From Burkholderia sp. USMB20 (GTDB taxonomy: Bacteria; Pseudomonadota; Gammaproteobacteria; Burkholderiales; Burkholderiaceae): a DNA stretch of 64,000 nucleotides. Under the pieces are notes generated by a model. It ran no database searches, was not told where the DNA came from, and saw only the letters and a list, made by a program, of their open reading frames with translations. The stretch is from assembly GCF_000949135.2 (NCBI RefSeq), contig NZ_JTAN02000018.1:421127-485126 (forward strand), read 5' to 3'. How positions within the stretch are numbered: the first letter of the stretch is position 1; each line of letters opens with the position of its first letter. Shown piece after piece: positions 17,236 to 27,118 of this stretch. The position numbers were made by a program, and so were the translations under genes.

Positions 17236-20200
17236 ATGAAACGCATGCTGTTCAATGCGACGCAGCAGGAGGAGCTGCGCGTCGCCATCGTCGATGGGCA
17301 GAAGCTCATCGACATCGACATCGAGACAGCCGGGCGCGAACAGCGCAAAGGCAATATCTACAAAGGTGTCATCACGCGCATCGAGCCGTCGCTCGAAGCG
17401 TGCTTCGTCAACTACGGCGAAGACCGCCACGGCTTCCTGCCGTTCAAGGAAGTCGCCCGCCAGTACTTCAAGGAAGGCATCGACATGCGCTCCGCGCGCA
17501 TCCAGGATGCCCTGCGCGAAGGCCAGGAGCTGATCGTCCAGGTCGAGAAGGAAGAGCGCGGCAACAAGGGCGCCGCCCTCACGACCTTCATCTCGCTCGC
17601 CGGCCGCTACCTCGTGCTGATGCCGAACAATCCGCGCGGCGGCGGCGTGTCGCGCCGGATCGAAGGCGACGAGCGTCAGGAACTGCGCGAAACCATGGCG
17701 CAGCTGCAGATTCCGGACGGCATGAGCATGATCGCCCGCACCGCGGGCATCGGCCGCAGCGCCGAGGAACTGCAGTGGGACCTGAACTACCTGCTGCAGC
17801 TGTGGCGCGCGATCGAAGCGGCGTCGCAAAGCGGCAATGCCGGCCAGCCGATGCTGATCTATCTGGAATCGAGCCTCGTGATCCGCGCGATCCGGGACTA
17901 TTTCCAGCCCGATATCGGCGAAATCCTGATCGACACGACCGAGATCTACGATCAGGCCCGTGCGTTCATGGACATCGTGATGCCGGACAACGTGTCGAAG
18001 GTGAAGCGCTACCACGACGACGTGCCGCTCTTCTCCCGCTTCCAGATCGAGCACCAGATCGAGACCGCGTACTCGCGCACGGTGCCGCTGCCGTCGGGCG
18101 GCGCGATCGTGATCGACCACACCGAGGCGCTCGTCGCGATCGACGTGAACTCGGCGCGTGCGACCAAGGGCGCGGACATCGAGGAAACGGCGACCCGCAC
18201 GAACCTCGAGGCGGCCGACGAAGTGGCCCGCCAGCTGCGCCTGCGCGACCTCGGCGGCCTGATCGTCATCGACTTCATCGACATGGAGTCGGCGAAGAGC
18301 CAGCGCGAAGTCGAGCAACGCCTGAAGGACGCGCTCAAGCACGACCGTGCGCGCGTGCAGATGGGCAAGATCTCCCGCTTCGGCCTGATGGAACTGTCGC
18401 GCCAGCGCCTGCGTCCGGCCCTGTCGGAAGGCAGCCACGTGACGTGCCCGCGCTGTAACGGCACGGGCCACATCCGCGATACCGAATCGTCCGCGCTGCA
18501 AGTCCTGCGGATCATTCAGGAAGAAGCGATGAAGGAAAACACCGCGGCGATCCATTGCCAGGTGCCGGTCGAGGTGACCGCCTTCCTGCTCAACGAAAAG
18601 CGCCAGGAAATCAACAAGATCGAGTCGCGCTTCAAGGTCGGCATCGTGCTGATCCCGAACAAGCACCTCGATACGCCGCACTACAAGCTCGAGCGCCTGC
18701 GCCATGACGACGCGCGCCTCGACGATCCGCGCGCGTCCTGGAAGATGGCCGAGGAAGCCGCCCGCGAACTGGAGTCGGAAACCGGCTACAGCAAGCGCGC
18801 GGCCGACGTGAAGCCGAAGCAGGAAGCGGCGGTCAAGGGCATCACGCCCGAGCGTCCGGCGCCGAGCCCGGCACCGCAGCGCCCGGTCGAGCCGGTTGTG
18901 GCACCCGCACCGGTCGCCGCGGCGAGCGGCGGCTTCATCGGCTGGCTGAAGGGTCTGTTCGGCATGTCGCCGGCTCCGGCGCCCGCGCCGGTCGCACCGG
19001 CACCGGCCAAGGAACAGGCTGCCCGTCCGGCCCGCGAGCGGACCGAGAAGACCGAGCAGCGCGGCGGCGATCGCAACCGCAATCGTCGTGGCGGCGCCCA
19101 GCAGGCTCAGGGTGGTCGCGACCAGGCAGCGGCAGGCCGTGGCCAGTCGCAACGCCAGGAGCGCGAAGGCAAGGAAGCGCGCGAGCCGCGTGAACCGCGC
19201 GAGGGTCGCGAACCGCGTGAAGGCCGCGAGCCGCGCGAAAGCCGTGAAGGTCGTGAGGGCCGCGAAGGTCGCGAGGGCCGTGGCCCGCGCGAAGGCCGCG
19301 AACCGCGCGAGCCGCGTGAAAGCCGTGAGCCGCGCGAACCGCGCGAGAACCGCGAACCGCGCGAGCGCACCGAGCAGCCGGAAGCCGTCGAGGCAGCCGG
19401 CCGCGGCGAGCGCCAGGAACGCGGCGAACGTCGCGAGCGCGGTGAGCGCCGCAAGCCGACGCAACACGCGGCTACGCTCGAGACCGTCACCCGTGGCGAG
19501 AACCATCCGGAAGCGGAAGCCGACCAGGCCGCAGCCGTCGCCCTGCCGGGCGCCGATGTCGCAGCCGACGCGGAAGCCGGCGCACGTGACGGCGAGGAAC
19601 GTCGTCGCCGCCGCCGCGGTCGCCGCGGCGGTCGTCGCGAGCGCGAGGACGAAGGCGCAGTCGTCGACCACGCCGAGCAAGGCGCGGACGGCGAAGCCGT
19701 GCAAGCTGTGACGACGGAAGCCCCGCGCGCGGTCGAGCCGGCCCATACGGCCGCACCGGTCGCCGTGGCAGCGGTCGCCGCAGCGGGCGCCGTGGCAGCC
19801 GAGGCCGCAGTCGAACAGCGTGCCGAAGCGGTCGAGCCGGCCGTGGTCGAGCCGCAACCGGCACCGGTTCGCGTCGAAGCGACGCCGGTCGCGCCGATCG
19901 AGCCCGCCCCGGTTGCACCGGTCGCCGAATCGGTACCGGTCGCGCCGGCCGCTGCTCCGGAAGCCGGCCCGGCACCGGTCGCGGTGTCGCCGACCGATGC
20001 GTTCGAAGTGCCGGCTGCCGTCGAAGCGCCGCAGTCCGCGCCCGTCGAGCAAGCCGCACCGGCACCGGTCGCCGCGGTTGAAGTCGCACCGGCACCGGTC
20101 GCCCCAGCACCGGTCGCGCCGGCAGCCGTCGAACCGGCCCCGGTCGAAGCCGTTGCCGCGCCCGCGCCGGCGCCGGTTGAACCGGCCGCTGCGCCCGCTT

Positions 20201-20388
20201 CGGCGAGCCTCGACGTCGTGCTGGAACAAGCCGGCCTCGTGTGGGTAAACACGGATGCCGACAAGTTCCGCGCTGCCCAGGAAGCCGCGTCGCGCCTGCC
20301 GCGTCCGGCCCGCGTGCCGCGCGAGCGCAAGGCGCTGCCGCCGGTCGATACGACCCCGATGCAGCAGGTCGAGACGTCGCACCATTAA
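17236..20388 (+). CDS. rne: Ribonuclease E
   Basis: A 1050-residue endoribonuclease and degradosome scaffold. The catalytic half numbers exactly as in E. coli: D303 ([13 protein letters not shown]) and D346 (IVIDFIDM) bind the catalytic metal, and C404/C407 (CPRC) form the Zn-link. An S1 domain lies at about 37-119. From about residue 530 the protein is disordered, with an Arg/Glu triplet repeat (649-711), an Arg cluster (about 790-805) and a Pro/Ala/Val-rich stretch (about 840-1000). It ends with a conserved-looking peptide [12 protein letters not shown] chose the ATG at 17236 because [21 protein letters not shown] matches the family. A terminator follows at 20411. Confidence 0.96.
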   Translation: MKRMLFNATQQEELRVAIVDGQKLIDIDIETAGREQRKGNIYKGVITRIEPSLEACFVNYGEDRHGFLPFKEVARQYFKEGIDMRSARIQDALREGQELIVQVEKEERGNKGAALTTFISLAGRYLVLMPNNPRGGGVSRRIEGDERQELRETMAQLQIPDGMSMIARTAGIGRSAEELQWDLNYLLQLWRAIEAASQSGNAGQPMLIYLESSLVIRAIRDYFQPDIGEILIDTTEIYDQARAFMDIVMPDNVSKVKRYHDDVPLFSRFQIEHQIETAYSRTVPLPSGGAIVIDHTEALVAIDVNSARATKGADIEETATRTNLEAADEVARQLRLRDLGGLIVIDFIDMESAKSQREVEQRLKDALKHDRARVQMGKISRFGLMELSRQRLRPALSEGSHVTCPRCNGTGHIRDTESSALQVLRIIQEEAMKENTAAIHCQVPVEVTAFLLNEKRQEINKIESRFKVGIVLIPNKHLDTPHYKLERLRHDDARLDDPRASWKMAEEAARELESETGYSKRAADVKPKQEAAVKGITPERPAPSPAPQRPVEPVVAPAPVAAASGGFIGWLKGLFGMSPAPAPAPVAPAPAKEQAARPARERTEKTEQRGGDRNRNRRGGAQQAQGGRDQAAAGRGQSQRQEREGKEAREPREPREGREPREGREPRESREGREGREGREGRGPREGREPREPRESREPREPRENREPRERTEQPEAVEAAGRGERQERGERRERGERRKPTQHAATLETVTRGENHPEAEADQAAAVALPGADVAADAEAGARDGEERRRRRRGRRGGRREREDEGAVVDHAEQGADGEAVQAVTTEAPRAVEPAHTAAPVAVAAVAAAGAVAAEAAVEQRAEAVEPAVVEPQPAPVRVEATPVAPIEPAPVAPVAESVPVAPAAAPEAGPAPVAVSPTDAFEVPAAVEAPQSAPVEQAAPAPVAAVEVAPAPVAPAPVAPAAVEPAPVEAVAAPAPAPVEPAAAPASASLDVVLEQAGLVWVNTDADKFRAAQEAASRLPRPARVPRERKALPPVDTTPMQQVETSHH
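19180..19368 (+). repeat. RE-triplet repeat in the rne tail (21 units of 9 bp)
   Basis: Residues 649-711 of RNase E are 21 consecutive three-residue units of the form Arg-Glu-X, X being Pro, Gly, Ser, Asn or Arg, with one unit changed to RGP. At DNA level the unit is about CGCGAACCG/CGTGAAGGC, so the tract is a degenerate 9-bp tandem repeat prone to slippage. It lies in the predicted disordered, RNA- or membrane-binding half. Confidence 0.85.
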
Positions 20389-20410
20389 GCGGCGCATCGC
20401 CCGACCAGGA

Positions 20411-20435
20411 AAAGCCCGCCTCCGGCGGGCTTTTT
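20411..20435 (+). terminator. rne terminator
   Basis: A 7-bp GC stem, GCCCGCC/GGCGGGC (20414-20430) with loop TCC, is followed by five T residues, 23 bp after the rne stop codon. It separates rne from moaA. Confidence 0.9.
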
Positions 20436-20519
20436 CATGTCCGCGCTGCGGGTTTCCGCCCACCGGCCCGGCCGGCCGCTTGCGGCTAAAATAGAAGACT
20501 GGCTCGCACTTCTTTCAAC

Positions 20520-21632
20520 ATGTCCCGACGCATCATTCCCCTCGCCGACGTCAGCGGGATGCCGGATATCTCCGGCGTCGCGCATACCCCTGACGGCGCC
20601 CTGGCCGACACGTTCGCCAGGCCGCTGCGCGACCTGCGCATCTCGGTGACGGATCGCTGCAACTTCCGTTGCGTGTACTGCATGCCGCGGGACGTGTTCG
20701 ACAAGGACTACCCGTTCCTGCCGCACAGCGCCCTGCTCACGCACGAAGAGATCGAGCGCGTGGCACGGCTGTTCGTCGCACACGGCGTCGAAAAGATCCG
20801 GATCACCGGCGGCGAGCCGCTGCTGCGCAAGAACCTCGAATTCCTGATCGAGCGCCTCGCGCGCCTGACGACCCACGACGGCCGCCCGCTCGACCTGACG
20901 CTGACCACCAACGGTTCACTGCTCGCGCGCAAGGCGCGCGCGCTGAAGGATGCCGGCCTCACACGCGTGACGGTCAGCCTCGACGCGCTCGACGACACGC
21001 TGTTCAAGCGCATGAACGACGCCGACTTCGCGAGCGCCGACGTGCTCGACGGCATCTTCGCCGCGCAGGCCGCGGGCCTCGCGCCGGTCAAGGTCAACAT
21101 GGTCGTGAAGCGCGGCACCAACGACGGCGAGATCCTGCCGATGGCCGAGCGCTTCCGCGGCACCGGCGTGATCCTGCGCTTCATCGAATACATGGACGTC
21201 GGCACGTCGAACGGCTGGAACATGACCGAAGTGCTGCCGTCCGCGGACGTCGTCGCACGGATCGCCGAGCAGTTCCCGCTCGTGCCGCTCGAGCCGCACA
21301 CGGCGGCGGAAACCGCGCAGCGATGGGGCTACGCGGACGGCAGCGGCGAAATCGGCGTGATCTCGAGCGTCACGCAGGCATTCTGCGGCGACTGCACGCG
21401 CGCGCGGCTGTCGACCGAAGGCAAGCTGTACCTGTGCCTGTTCGCGTCGACCGGCCATGACCTGCGCGCACTGGTGCGCGGCGGCGCGAGCGACGCCGAG
21501 ATCGCGACCGCGATCGCCCGGATCTGGCAGGCCCGCACCGACCGCTACTCGCAGCTGCGCGGCAGCGCGGCCGCCGACGCCGCGCCCGACGGCGCCGGCA
21601 AGCGCGTCGAAATGTCGTACATCGGCGGCTGA
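20520..21632 (+). CDS. moaA: GTP 3',8-cyclase MoaA
   Basis: The radical SAM enzyme of the first molybdenum-cofactor step, working with MoaC. A 370-residue protein with the SAM cluster C47, C51, C54 (CNFRCVYC) and the C-terminal GTP-binding cluster C289, C292, C306 ([21 protein letters not shown]). It starts a moaA-mobA-moeA run. The first 35 residues are an extension rich in non-conserved positions, as in other Burkholderia-type MoaA proteins. Confidence 0.95.
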   Translation: MSRRIIPLADVSGMPDISGVAHTPDGALADTFARPLRDLRISVTDRCNFRCVYCMPRDVFDKDYPFLPHSALLTHEEIERVARLFVAHGVEKIRITGGEPLLRKNLEFLIERLARLTTHDGRPLDLTLTTNGSLLARKARALKDAGLTRVTVSLDALDDTLFKRMNDADFASADVLDGIFAAQAAGLAPVKVNMVVKRGTNDGEILPMAERFRGTGVILRFIEYMDVGTSNGWNMTEVLPSADVVARIAEQFPLVPLEPHTAAETAQRWGYADGSGEIGVISSVTQAFCGDCTRARLSTEGKLYLCLFASTGHDLRALVRGGASDAEIATAIARIWQARTDRYSQLRGSAAADAAPDGAGKRVEMSYIGG

Positions 21633-21660
21633 CGCGCGCCGCCCGTCCCACTTTCCCGCG

Positions 21661-22278
21661 ATGTCCGCTTCCGCCTCGCCTTCCATCACCGGCCTGCTGC
21701 TCGCGGGCGGGCGCGCGACGCGCATGGACGGTGCAGACAAGGGCCTGCAGCTGCTCGACGGTACGCCGCTCGCGCTGCACGTGCTGCGCCGGCTCGCACC
21801 GCAGGTCGACGAGACGCTGATCAGCGCGAATCGCAACGCCGCGCGCTACGCCGAACTCGGTGCGCCGTTCGACGCGCGCATCGTGCCGGACGAAACCCCC
21901 GATTTCCCCGGCCCGCTCGCGGGCCTGCTCGCCGGCATGCGCGCGGCGCGCGCACCGCTCGTCGTGTGCTCGCCGTGCGATACGCCCTATTTGCCGGCCG
22001 ACCTCGTCGCGCGGCTGCACGCTGCGCTCGACGCGCGGCAGGCCGACATCGCGATGGCGGTGACCGTCGACGCGCACCACGCGCGTTCGCCGCAGCCGAC
22101 CTTCGCGCTGCTGCGCGCGTCGCTCGCCGACGATCTCGCGGCCAGGCTCGCGGCCGGCGAGCGCAAGGTGCGTGCGTGGTACGCACGCCACAAGACGGTC
22201 GAAGTCGAGTTTCGCGACGAGCGTGCGTTTTACAATGCCAATTCCTGGCAGGAACTCGCCGCGCTTGCCCGCCGCTGA
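21661..22278 (+). CDS. mobA: Molybdenum cofactor guanylyltransferase MobA
   Basis: Attaches GMP to molybdopterin to make the bis-MGD cofactor. A 205-residue nucleotidyltransferase with the signature LLLAGGRATRMDGADKGL at the N-terminus and SPCDTPYLPADL in the middle. The start at 21661 lies 28 bp after moaA and gives a family-like N-terminus; the frame stays open further upstream inside moaA, which I do not take as coding. Confidence 0.92.
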   Translation: MSASASPSITGLLLAGGRATRMDGADKGLQLLDGTPLALHVLRRLAPQVDETLISANRNAARYAELGAPFDARIVPDETPDFPGPLAGLLAGMRAARAPLVVCSPCDTPYLPADLVARLHAALDARQADIAMAVTVDAHHARSPQPTFALLRASLADDLAARLAAGERKVRAWYARHKTVEVEFRDERAFYNANSWQELAALARR

Positions 22279-22383
22279 CGGCACCGGCATCCGTTCCCGC
22301 CCGCCGCATGCGCCTTCGCGCTTCGGCGCCCTCCGCGCGCCACCGGCCACGAACCCGATACGCCTTGCGGCGCAGTCCGACTG

Positions 22384-23673
22384 ATGATCACGCAATCCTC
22401 GCCCGCCTCCCGAACCGCACCCGATTCCGCGGCCCCGCTGTCGCTCGCCGATGCGCAGGCGCTCGCGTGCCGGTTCGCGGTGCCGGTCGACGCGTGCGAA
22501 ACGGTGCCGCTGCATGACGCCCTCGACCGCGTGCTCGCGGCCGACGTGAATGCGCCGTTCGACATTCCCGCATACGACAACTCGGCGATGGACGGCTACG
22601 CATTCGACGGCAGCGCACTCGCGCTGGCAGCGGCCGCCGACATCGCGCTGACGGTCGCCGGCACGGCACTCGCCGGCCATCCGTTCGATGGGGCCGTGGT
22701 GCCCGGCACGTGCATCCGCATCATGACCGGCGCGGCGATGCCGGCCGGATGCGACACGGTCATTCCGCAGGAGCGCGTGCGCGTCGACGGCGACGTCATC
22801 CGCTTCGCCGCACACGAGGTCGCGCGCGGCGCAAACTGCCGCCGGGCCGGCGAGGATCTCGCGCGCGGCGCCTGCGCGCTTGCCGCCGGCCGCATCCTGC
22901 GCCCGTCCGATCTCGGCCTGCTCGCATCGTTCGGATTGCGCGAAGTCACGGTGCGCCGCCGCGTGCGCGTCGCCGTGTTCTCGACCGGCGACGAACTGCG
23001 CGAACCCGGCGAGCCGCTCGGCCGCGGCACGCTGTACGACAGCAATCGCGGGATGCTGGTCGCGATGCTCGAAAGGCTGCACATCGACGCACTCGATCTC
23101 GGGATCGTCCGCGACGATCCCGCCGCGCTCGAACGCGCATTGCACGATGCGATCGCCGCACAGGCCGACGCGGTGATCACGTCCGGCGGCGTATCGGTCG
23201 GCGAAGCCGATTTCACGCGCGACGTGATGGCGCGGCTCGGCGACGTGACCTTCGCGAGCCTCGCGCTGCGGCCCGGCCGGCCGCTCGCGTGCGGCACGCT
23301 CGCGCGCACGGGCGACGGCCATGTGCTGTTCTTCGGGTTGCCCGGCAATCCGGTCGCCTCCGCCGTGACGTTCTACGCGATCGTGCGCCCCGCGCTGCTG
23401 ACGCTGGCCGGCGCGCACACGCCGCCGCCGGCGATGTACACGGCACGCAGCACGCAGGCGCTGAAAAAGCGTCCGGGCCGTACCGAATACCTGCGTGCGA
23501 TCGCGACGCGCGCCGCCGACGGCCAGTGGGACGTCGCGCCGGCCGGTTCGCAGAGTTCCGCATCGCTGAGCGGCCTTGCGGCCGCCAACTGTTTCATCGT
23601 CCTGGGCCACGATTCCGCGGCAGTCGACGCGGGCGCCCCGGTCGACATCCTGCCGCTCGACGGCCTGATCTGA
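22384..23673 (+). CDS. moeA: Molybdopterin molybdenumtransferase MoeA
   Basis: Inserts molybdate into adenylated molybdopterin. The 429-residue protein has the family segments PAYDNSAMDGYAFDG (about 60-75), the IMTGAAMPAGCDTVIPQE block, and GLPGNPVAS in the MPT-binding domain. It forms a cofactor cluster with moaA and mobA; the partner mogA is encoded elsewhere in this window at 50008. Confidence 0.94.
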   Translation: MITQSSPASRTAPDSAAPLSLADAQALACRFAVPVDACETVPLHDALDRVLAADVNAPFDIPAYDNSAMDGYAFDGSALALAAAADIALTVAGTALAGHPFDGAVVPGTCIRIMTGAAMPAGCDTVIPQERVRVDGDVIRFAAHEVARGANCRRAGEDLARGACALAAGRILRPSDLGLLASFGLREVTVRRRVRVAVFSTGDELREPGEPLGRGTLYDSNRGMLVAMLERLHIDALDLGIVRDDPAALERALHDAIAAQADAVITSGGVSVGEADFTRDVMARLGDVTFASLALRPGRPLACGTLARTGDGHVLFFGLPGNPVASAVTFYAIVRPALLTLAGAHTPPPAMYTARSTQALKKRPGRTEYLRAIATRAADGQWDVAPAGSQSSASLSGLAAANCFIVLGHDSAAVDAGAPVDILPLDGLI

Positions 23674-23710
23674 ATTCCAATCGGTATATTTCTACGGGGG
23701 CAATCCGCAC

Positions 23711-23986
23711 ATGAAGAAACAAATCTCGTCGATCGCCGCGGGGCAGACCGCGAAGGCGCTGATCCTCGTCTACCTGACGTTCAGCGTGCCGATCGTGCTG
23801 CTCGGCATCCTGGTCGCGTACATCCGTTACGGGATGGTCGAACTGAGCACGATCCTGAGCGCGCTGCTGCTGAACGCGATCCTCGGTTTCGTACTGCTGT
23901 GGATCGCCTGCCACGCGTACAACTGGGTCGCGTCGCGCTTCGGCGGCATCGAGATCGTGCTGTCCGATCCGCCGGAGGAAGCGTGA
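23711..23986 (+). CDS. Small two-helix membrane protein (DUF3566-like)
   Basis: A 91-residue protein with two transmembrane helices (about 15-38 and 46-68) and a short acidic C-terminus. The end, HAYNWVASRFGGIEIVL, resembles the 'YN..A..FGGIE' motif of the DUF3566 group, though that link is tentative. It lies 37 bp after moeA and overlaps the start of the GNAT gene, so it is likely in the same operon. Function unknown. Confidence 0.6.
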   Translation: MKKQISSIAAGQTAKALILVYLTFSVPIVLLGILVAYIRYGMVELSTILSALLLNAILGFVLLWIACHAYNWVASRFGGIEIVLSDPPEEA

Positions 23987-24468
23987 GCGGCGCACCGCTG
24001 ATCCGCGCGGCCGAAACGCGCGACGTCGGCGCGATCCTCGCGCTGATGCGCGAGCTGGCCGAGTTCGAAAAGCTCACGCACCTGTTCGTCGCGAGTGACG
24101 CCGACCTGGCCGACGCGCTGTTCGGCGAACGCCCCGCCGCCGAAGCGCTGGTGGCCGAGCGCGACGGCGCGATCGTCGCGTATGCGCTGTTCTTCCACAA
24201 CTATTCGACGTTCCTCGGCCGTCGCGGGCTGTATCTCGAGGATCTGTACGTGCAGCCGTCGCAGCGCGGCACGGGCCTCGGCACCGCGATGCTGCAGCAC
24301 CTCGCGGCACTCGCCGTCGAGCGCCGCTGCGCTCGCTTCGAATGGTCGGTGCTCGACTGGAACCAGCCGGCGATCGACTTCTACGAGAAGATGGGCGCGA
24401 CCGTGCTGCCGGAGTGGCGCATCGTACGCGTCACCGGCGACGCACTGGACGCGCTCGCCGCACGCTGA
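23983..24468 (+). CDS. GNAT N-acetyltransferase (diamine-acetyltransferase-like)
   Basis: A 161-residue single GNAT domain. The acetyl-CoA pyrophosphate loop is QRGTGLGTAM after the strand LEDLYVQPSQ. The C-terminal WSVLDWNQPAIDFYEKMGA resembles spermidine/spermine acetyltransferases of the SSAT type. I chose the GTG start at 23983, which overlaps the upstream stop codon (GTGA). Substrate unproven; polyamines or an amine metabolite are plausible. A terminator follows. Confidence 0.82.
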   Translation: MSGAPLIRAAETRDVGAILALMRELAEFEKLTHLFVASDADLADALFGERPAAEALVAERDGAIVAYALFFHNYSTFLGRRGLYLEDLYVQPSQRGTGLGTAMLQHLAALAVERRCARFEWSVLDWNQPAIDFYEKMGATVLPEWRIVRVTGDALDALAAR

Positions 24469-24506
24469 ACGCGCGCCGGCTACGCCGGTCGCCGTGTCAA
24501 AGGAAA

Positions 24507-24530
24507 ACGGGCGCCGCGGCGCCCGTTTTT
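24507..24530. terminator. Terminator between the GNAT gene and rmuC (convergent)
   Basis: ACGGGCGCC and GGCGCCCGT (24507-24515, 24518-24526) form a 9-bp stem with a two-base centre. Five T residues follow on the plus strand and AAAA precedes it, so it can serve the convergent genes on both sides, more strongly for the plus strand. Confidence 0.8.
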
Positions 24531-24572
24531 CGTTCCAGCCGGTTTCGGGCTGCGCGCATCATGCGGGATGCG

Positions 24573-26051
24573 TCATGCGTCGTCCGCATCGGCGCCGTCG
24601 GCGGCTTCCGCGCCGAGCAGCCCGGCCGCCGTCTCGCCCGGCAACGCCTCGACCTGTTTCAGCTTGCGGTTCATCACGCGGGTGCGCTGCTCGGCGGCCT
24701 CGATCGAACGCGTGACCGTCTCGAGCTGCGCCTTCGTGCGTGCGAGCACGTCGCCAAACTTGCCGAATTCGGTCTTCACCGCACCGAGCACCTGCCACAC
24801 CTCGCTCGAGCGCTGCTCGATCGCGAGCGTGCGGAAGCCCATCTGCAGGCTGTTCAGCAACGCGGTCAGTGTGGTCGGCCCCGCCACCGTCACGCGATAG
24901 TCGCGCTGCAGCAGGTCGGTCAGCCCCGGGCGGCGCAGGATCTCCGCATAAAGCCCCTCGGTCGGCAGGAACAGCAGCGCGAAATCGGTCGTATGCGGGG
25001 GTGCGACGTACTTCTCGGCGATCGTACGCGCCTCCATCCGCACGCGCGCCTCGAGCGCACGGGCCGCCTCCTCGACCGCCACCGAATCGGCGCGCTCCTG
25101 CGCATCGATCAGCCGCTCGTAGTCCTCACGCGGAAACTTCGCGTCGATCGGCAGCCACACCGGCGGCGCGTCGCGCGTGCCGGCTTCGCGGCCCGGCAGC
25201 CGGATCGCGAATTCGACGCGTTCGCTGCTCTTCGGCACCGTCGCGACGTTCTTCGCATACTGATCGGGCGTGAGCATCTGTTCGAGCAACGCTTCGAGCT
25301 GCACCTCGCCCCAGGTGCCGCGCGTCTTCACGTTGGTCAGCACCTTCTTCAGGTCGCCGACGCCGGCCGCGAGCGTCTGCATCTCGCCGAGCCCGCGGTG
25401 CACCTGCTCGAGCCGATCCGACACGAGCTTGAACGATTCGCCCAGCCGCTGCTCCAGCGTCGCATGCAGCTTCTCGTCGACGGTGCGGCGCATCTCCTCG
25501 AGCTTCGCCGCGTTGTTCGTCTCGATTTCCTTCAATCGCTGTTCGAGCGTCGCGCGCACTTCGCCGATCCGGCGATCGTTGGCCTCGGTCAGTTGCGTGA
25601 GCTGCCGGTTCAGCGTGTCGCCGAACAGCCGCAGCGCGACCGTCTGCTCTTCGCGCGCCTGCTGCGCCTGGCGCTGCACGCTCTCGCGCATCGCGTCGAA
25701 CTGCTGCGCGTTGCCCGCGACCAGCTTGCCGAGCTGTTGCGCGAAACCGTCGATCTGGTTGTTCTGCACGGTCGCGATGCTCGTCAGCTGCGTCGCGAGC
25801 GTCTGCTGAAGCTGCGAGAAACTGCCGGCCAGCTCGGTGCGCGAACCGCGCGCGTTCTCGACGATCTCGCCGCGCAGCTCGCGTTCGAGCCGCTCGACCG
25901 CGAGCGCCTGCGCGTGCGCGGCGTCCTCGATCTGGTCGCCGAGCACGGCCGCGTCGTCGTGGCGGCCGCCGCCGCGCACGATCGCGACGATCGCCACCGC
26001 CAGCGCGACGGCCAGCACGACGACCGCCGCCAGCAACAACATCGTCGTCAT
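24573..26051 (-). CDS. rmuC: DNA recombination protein RmuC
   Basis: A 492-residue RmuC-family protein with an N-terminal transmembrane helix (about 2-22), a long coiled-coil (about 60-230, rich in Gln/Glu/Leu) and the nuclease-like RmuC core (about 235-440) with VQLEALLEQMLTPDQY and PIDAKFPREDYERL. E. coli RmuC limits DNA inversion at short inverted repeats. It overlaps the upstream dehydrogenase gene by 4 bp, so it is translationally coupled. Confidence 0.92.
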   Translation of the reverse strand: MTTMLLLAAVVVLAVALAVAIVAIVRGGGRHDDAAVLGDQIEDAAHAQALAVERLERELRGEIVENARGSRTELAGSFSQLQQTLATQLTSIATVQNNQIDGFAQQLGKLVAGNAQQFDAMRESVQRQAQQAREEQTVALRLFGDTLNRQLTQLTEANDRRIGEVRATLEQRLKEIETNNAAKLEEMRRTVDEKLHATLEQRLGESFKLVSDRLEQVHRGLGEMQTLAAGVGDLKKVLTNVKTRGTWGEVQLEALLEQMLTPDQYAKNVATVPKSSERVEFAIRLPGREAGTRDAPPVWLPIDAKFPREDYERLIDAQERADSVAVEEAARALEARVRMEARTIAEKYVAPPHTTDFALLFLPTEGLYAEILRRPGLTDLLQRDYRVTVAGPTTLTALLNSLQMGFRTLAIEQRSSEVWQVLGAVKTEFGKFGDVLARTKAQLETVTRSIEAAEQRTRVMNRKLKQVEALPGETAAGLLGAEAADGADADDA

Positions 26052-27043
26052 GCGCGCGGCTTCCCGATCACGTCAGGGTTGATCGGATTCGGCGGCTGCC
26101 CCGCGCGCGGCCCTTCGCCCAGCGCGGCGATCAGGTTGTCGGCCGCGAGGTTCGCCATCGCGCGGCGCGTCTTTTCGGTCGCGCTCGCGATATGCGGCGT
26201 CAGCACGACGTTCGGCACCTCGAGCAGCGCCGGGTGCACGCTCGGCTCGCCTTCGAACACGTCGAGGCCGGCCGCGGCGATCGTCCCGTCGCGCAGCGCG
26301 ACGGCCAGCGCCGCGTCATCGACGATGCCGCCGCGCGCGATGTTGGTCAGCGTCGCGGTGGGCTTCATCTTCGCGAGTTCGGCCGCGCCGATCGTGTGAT
26401 GGTTCTCCTTCGTGTACGGCAGCACCAGCACGACGTGATCGGCGCGCGCCAGCAGCGCATCCTTCGACACGTATTCGGCGTTCAGCTCGGCCTCGATCTC
26501 GGGCGCGACCCGCGACCGGTTGTGATAGATCACCTGCATCCCGAAGCCGCGCGCGCGGCGCGCGAGCGCCTGGCCGATGCGCCCCATGCCGATGACGCCC
26601 AGCGTCGAGCCGTAAATGTCGCCGCCGAGGAAACCGTCGTACGCCCACTTCTGCCAGTGCCCGGCGCGCAGCCAGTGCTCGGATTCGGCGATCCGGCGCG
26701 CGGCGGCCATCATCAGCGCCCAGCCGAAATCCGCGGTCGACTCGTTCAGCACGTCGGGCGTGTTGGTGCCGAGCACGTTCGCCGCGTTGAACGCGGCCAT
26801 GTCGAAGTTGTTGTAGCCGACCGCCATGTTCGACACGACGCGCAGGCGCGGCGCCGCCGCGAGCGCCGCCGCGCCGACCGGGTCGCCCGCCGTCAGCGCG
26901 CCGTCCTTGTCCGCGAGACGCGCGGCGAGCGCATCGGGGGCGAGCGCGTCGCCGTTGTTCCAGTCGACTTCGAAATACTGCTCAAGCCGTTCGATCACGT
27001 CCGGAAAGATCGGACGTGCGACGAGGATCTTCTGCATCGCCAT
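26048..27043 (-). CDS. D-2-hydroxyacid dehydrogenase (GhrB / glyoxylate reductase type)
   Basis: A 331-residue NAD(P)-dependent dehydrogenase. The Rossmann motif GMGRIG is at 152-157 and the catalytic set is R237 (IARGG), E266 (FEGEP) and H284 (TPHIASAT). It most resembles glyoxylate/hydroxypyruvate reductase or 2-ketogluconate reductase, with HNRSR after strand 2 favouring NADPH. It lies 75 bp downstream of an NhaD-type antiporter and overlaps rmuC. Confidence 0.88.
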   Translation of the reverse strand: MAMQKILVARPIFPDVIERLEQYFEVDWNNGDALAPDALAARLADKDGALTAGDPVGAAALAAAPRLRVVSNMAVGYNNFDMAAFNAANVLGTNTPDVLNESTADFGWALMMAAARRIAESEHWLRAGHWQKWAYDGFLGGDIYGSTLGVIGMGRIGQALARRARGFGMQVIYHNRSRVAPEIEAELNAEYVSKDALLARADHVVLVLPYTKENHHTIGAAELAKMKPTATLTNIARGGIVDDAALAVALRDGTIAAAGLDVFEGEPSVHPALLEVPNVVLTPHIASATEKTRRAMANLAADNLIAALGEGPRAGQPPNPINPDVIGKPRA

Positions 27044-27118
27044 CTCCGCATGCCGCGGCCGGAACGCGGCGCATCGTGCGCCGCCGGAACCGTCCGCGCT
27101 TGGTTGAAAATCGTCAGC

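Noticed and set aside
17062-20463. Long open frame on the minus strand opposite rne
   Set aside because: GC-rich DNA gives long antisense frames; rne has conserved catalytic residues on the plus strand and the antisense product is Arg/Asp/Gly low-complexity with no recognisable motif.
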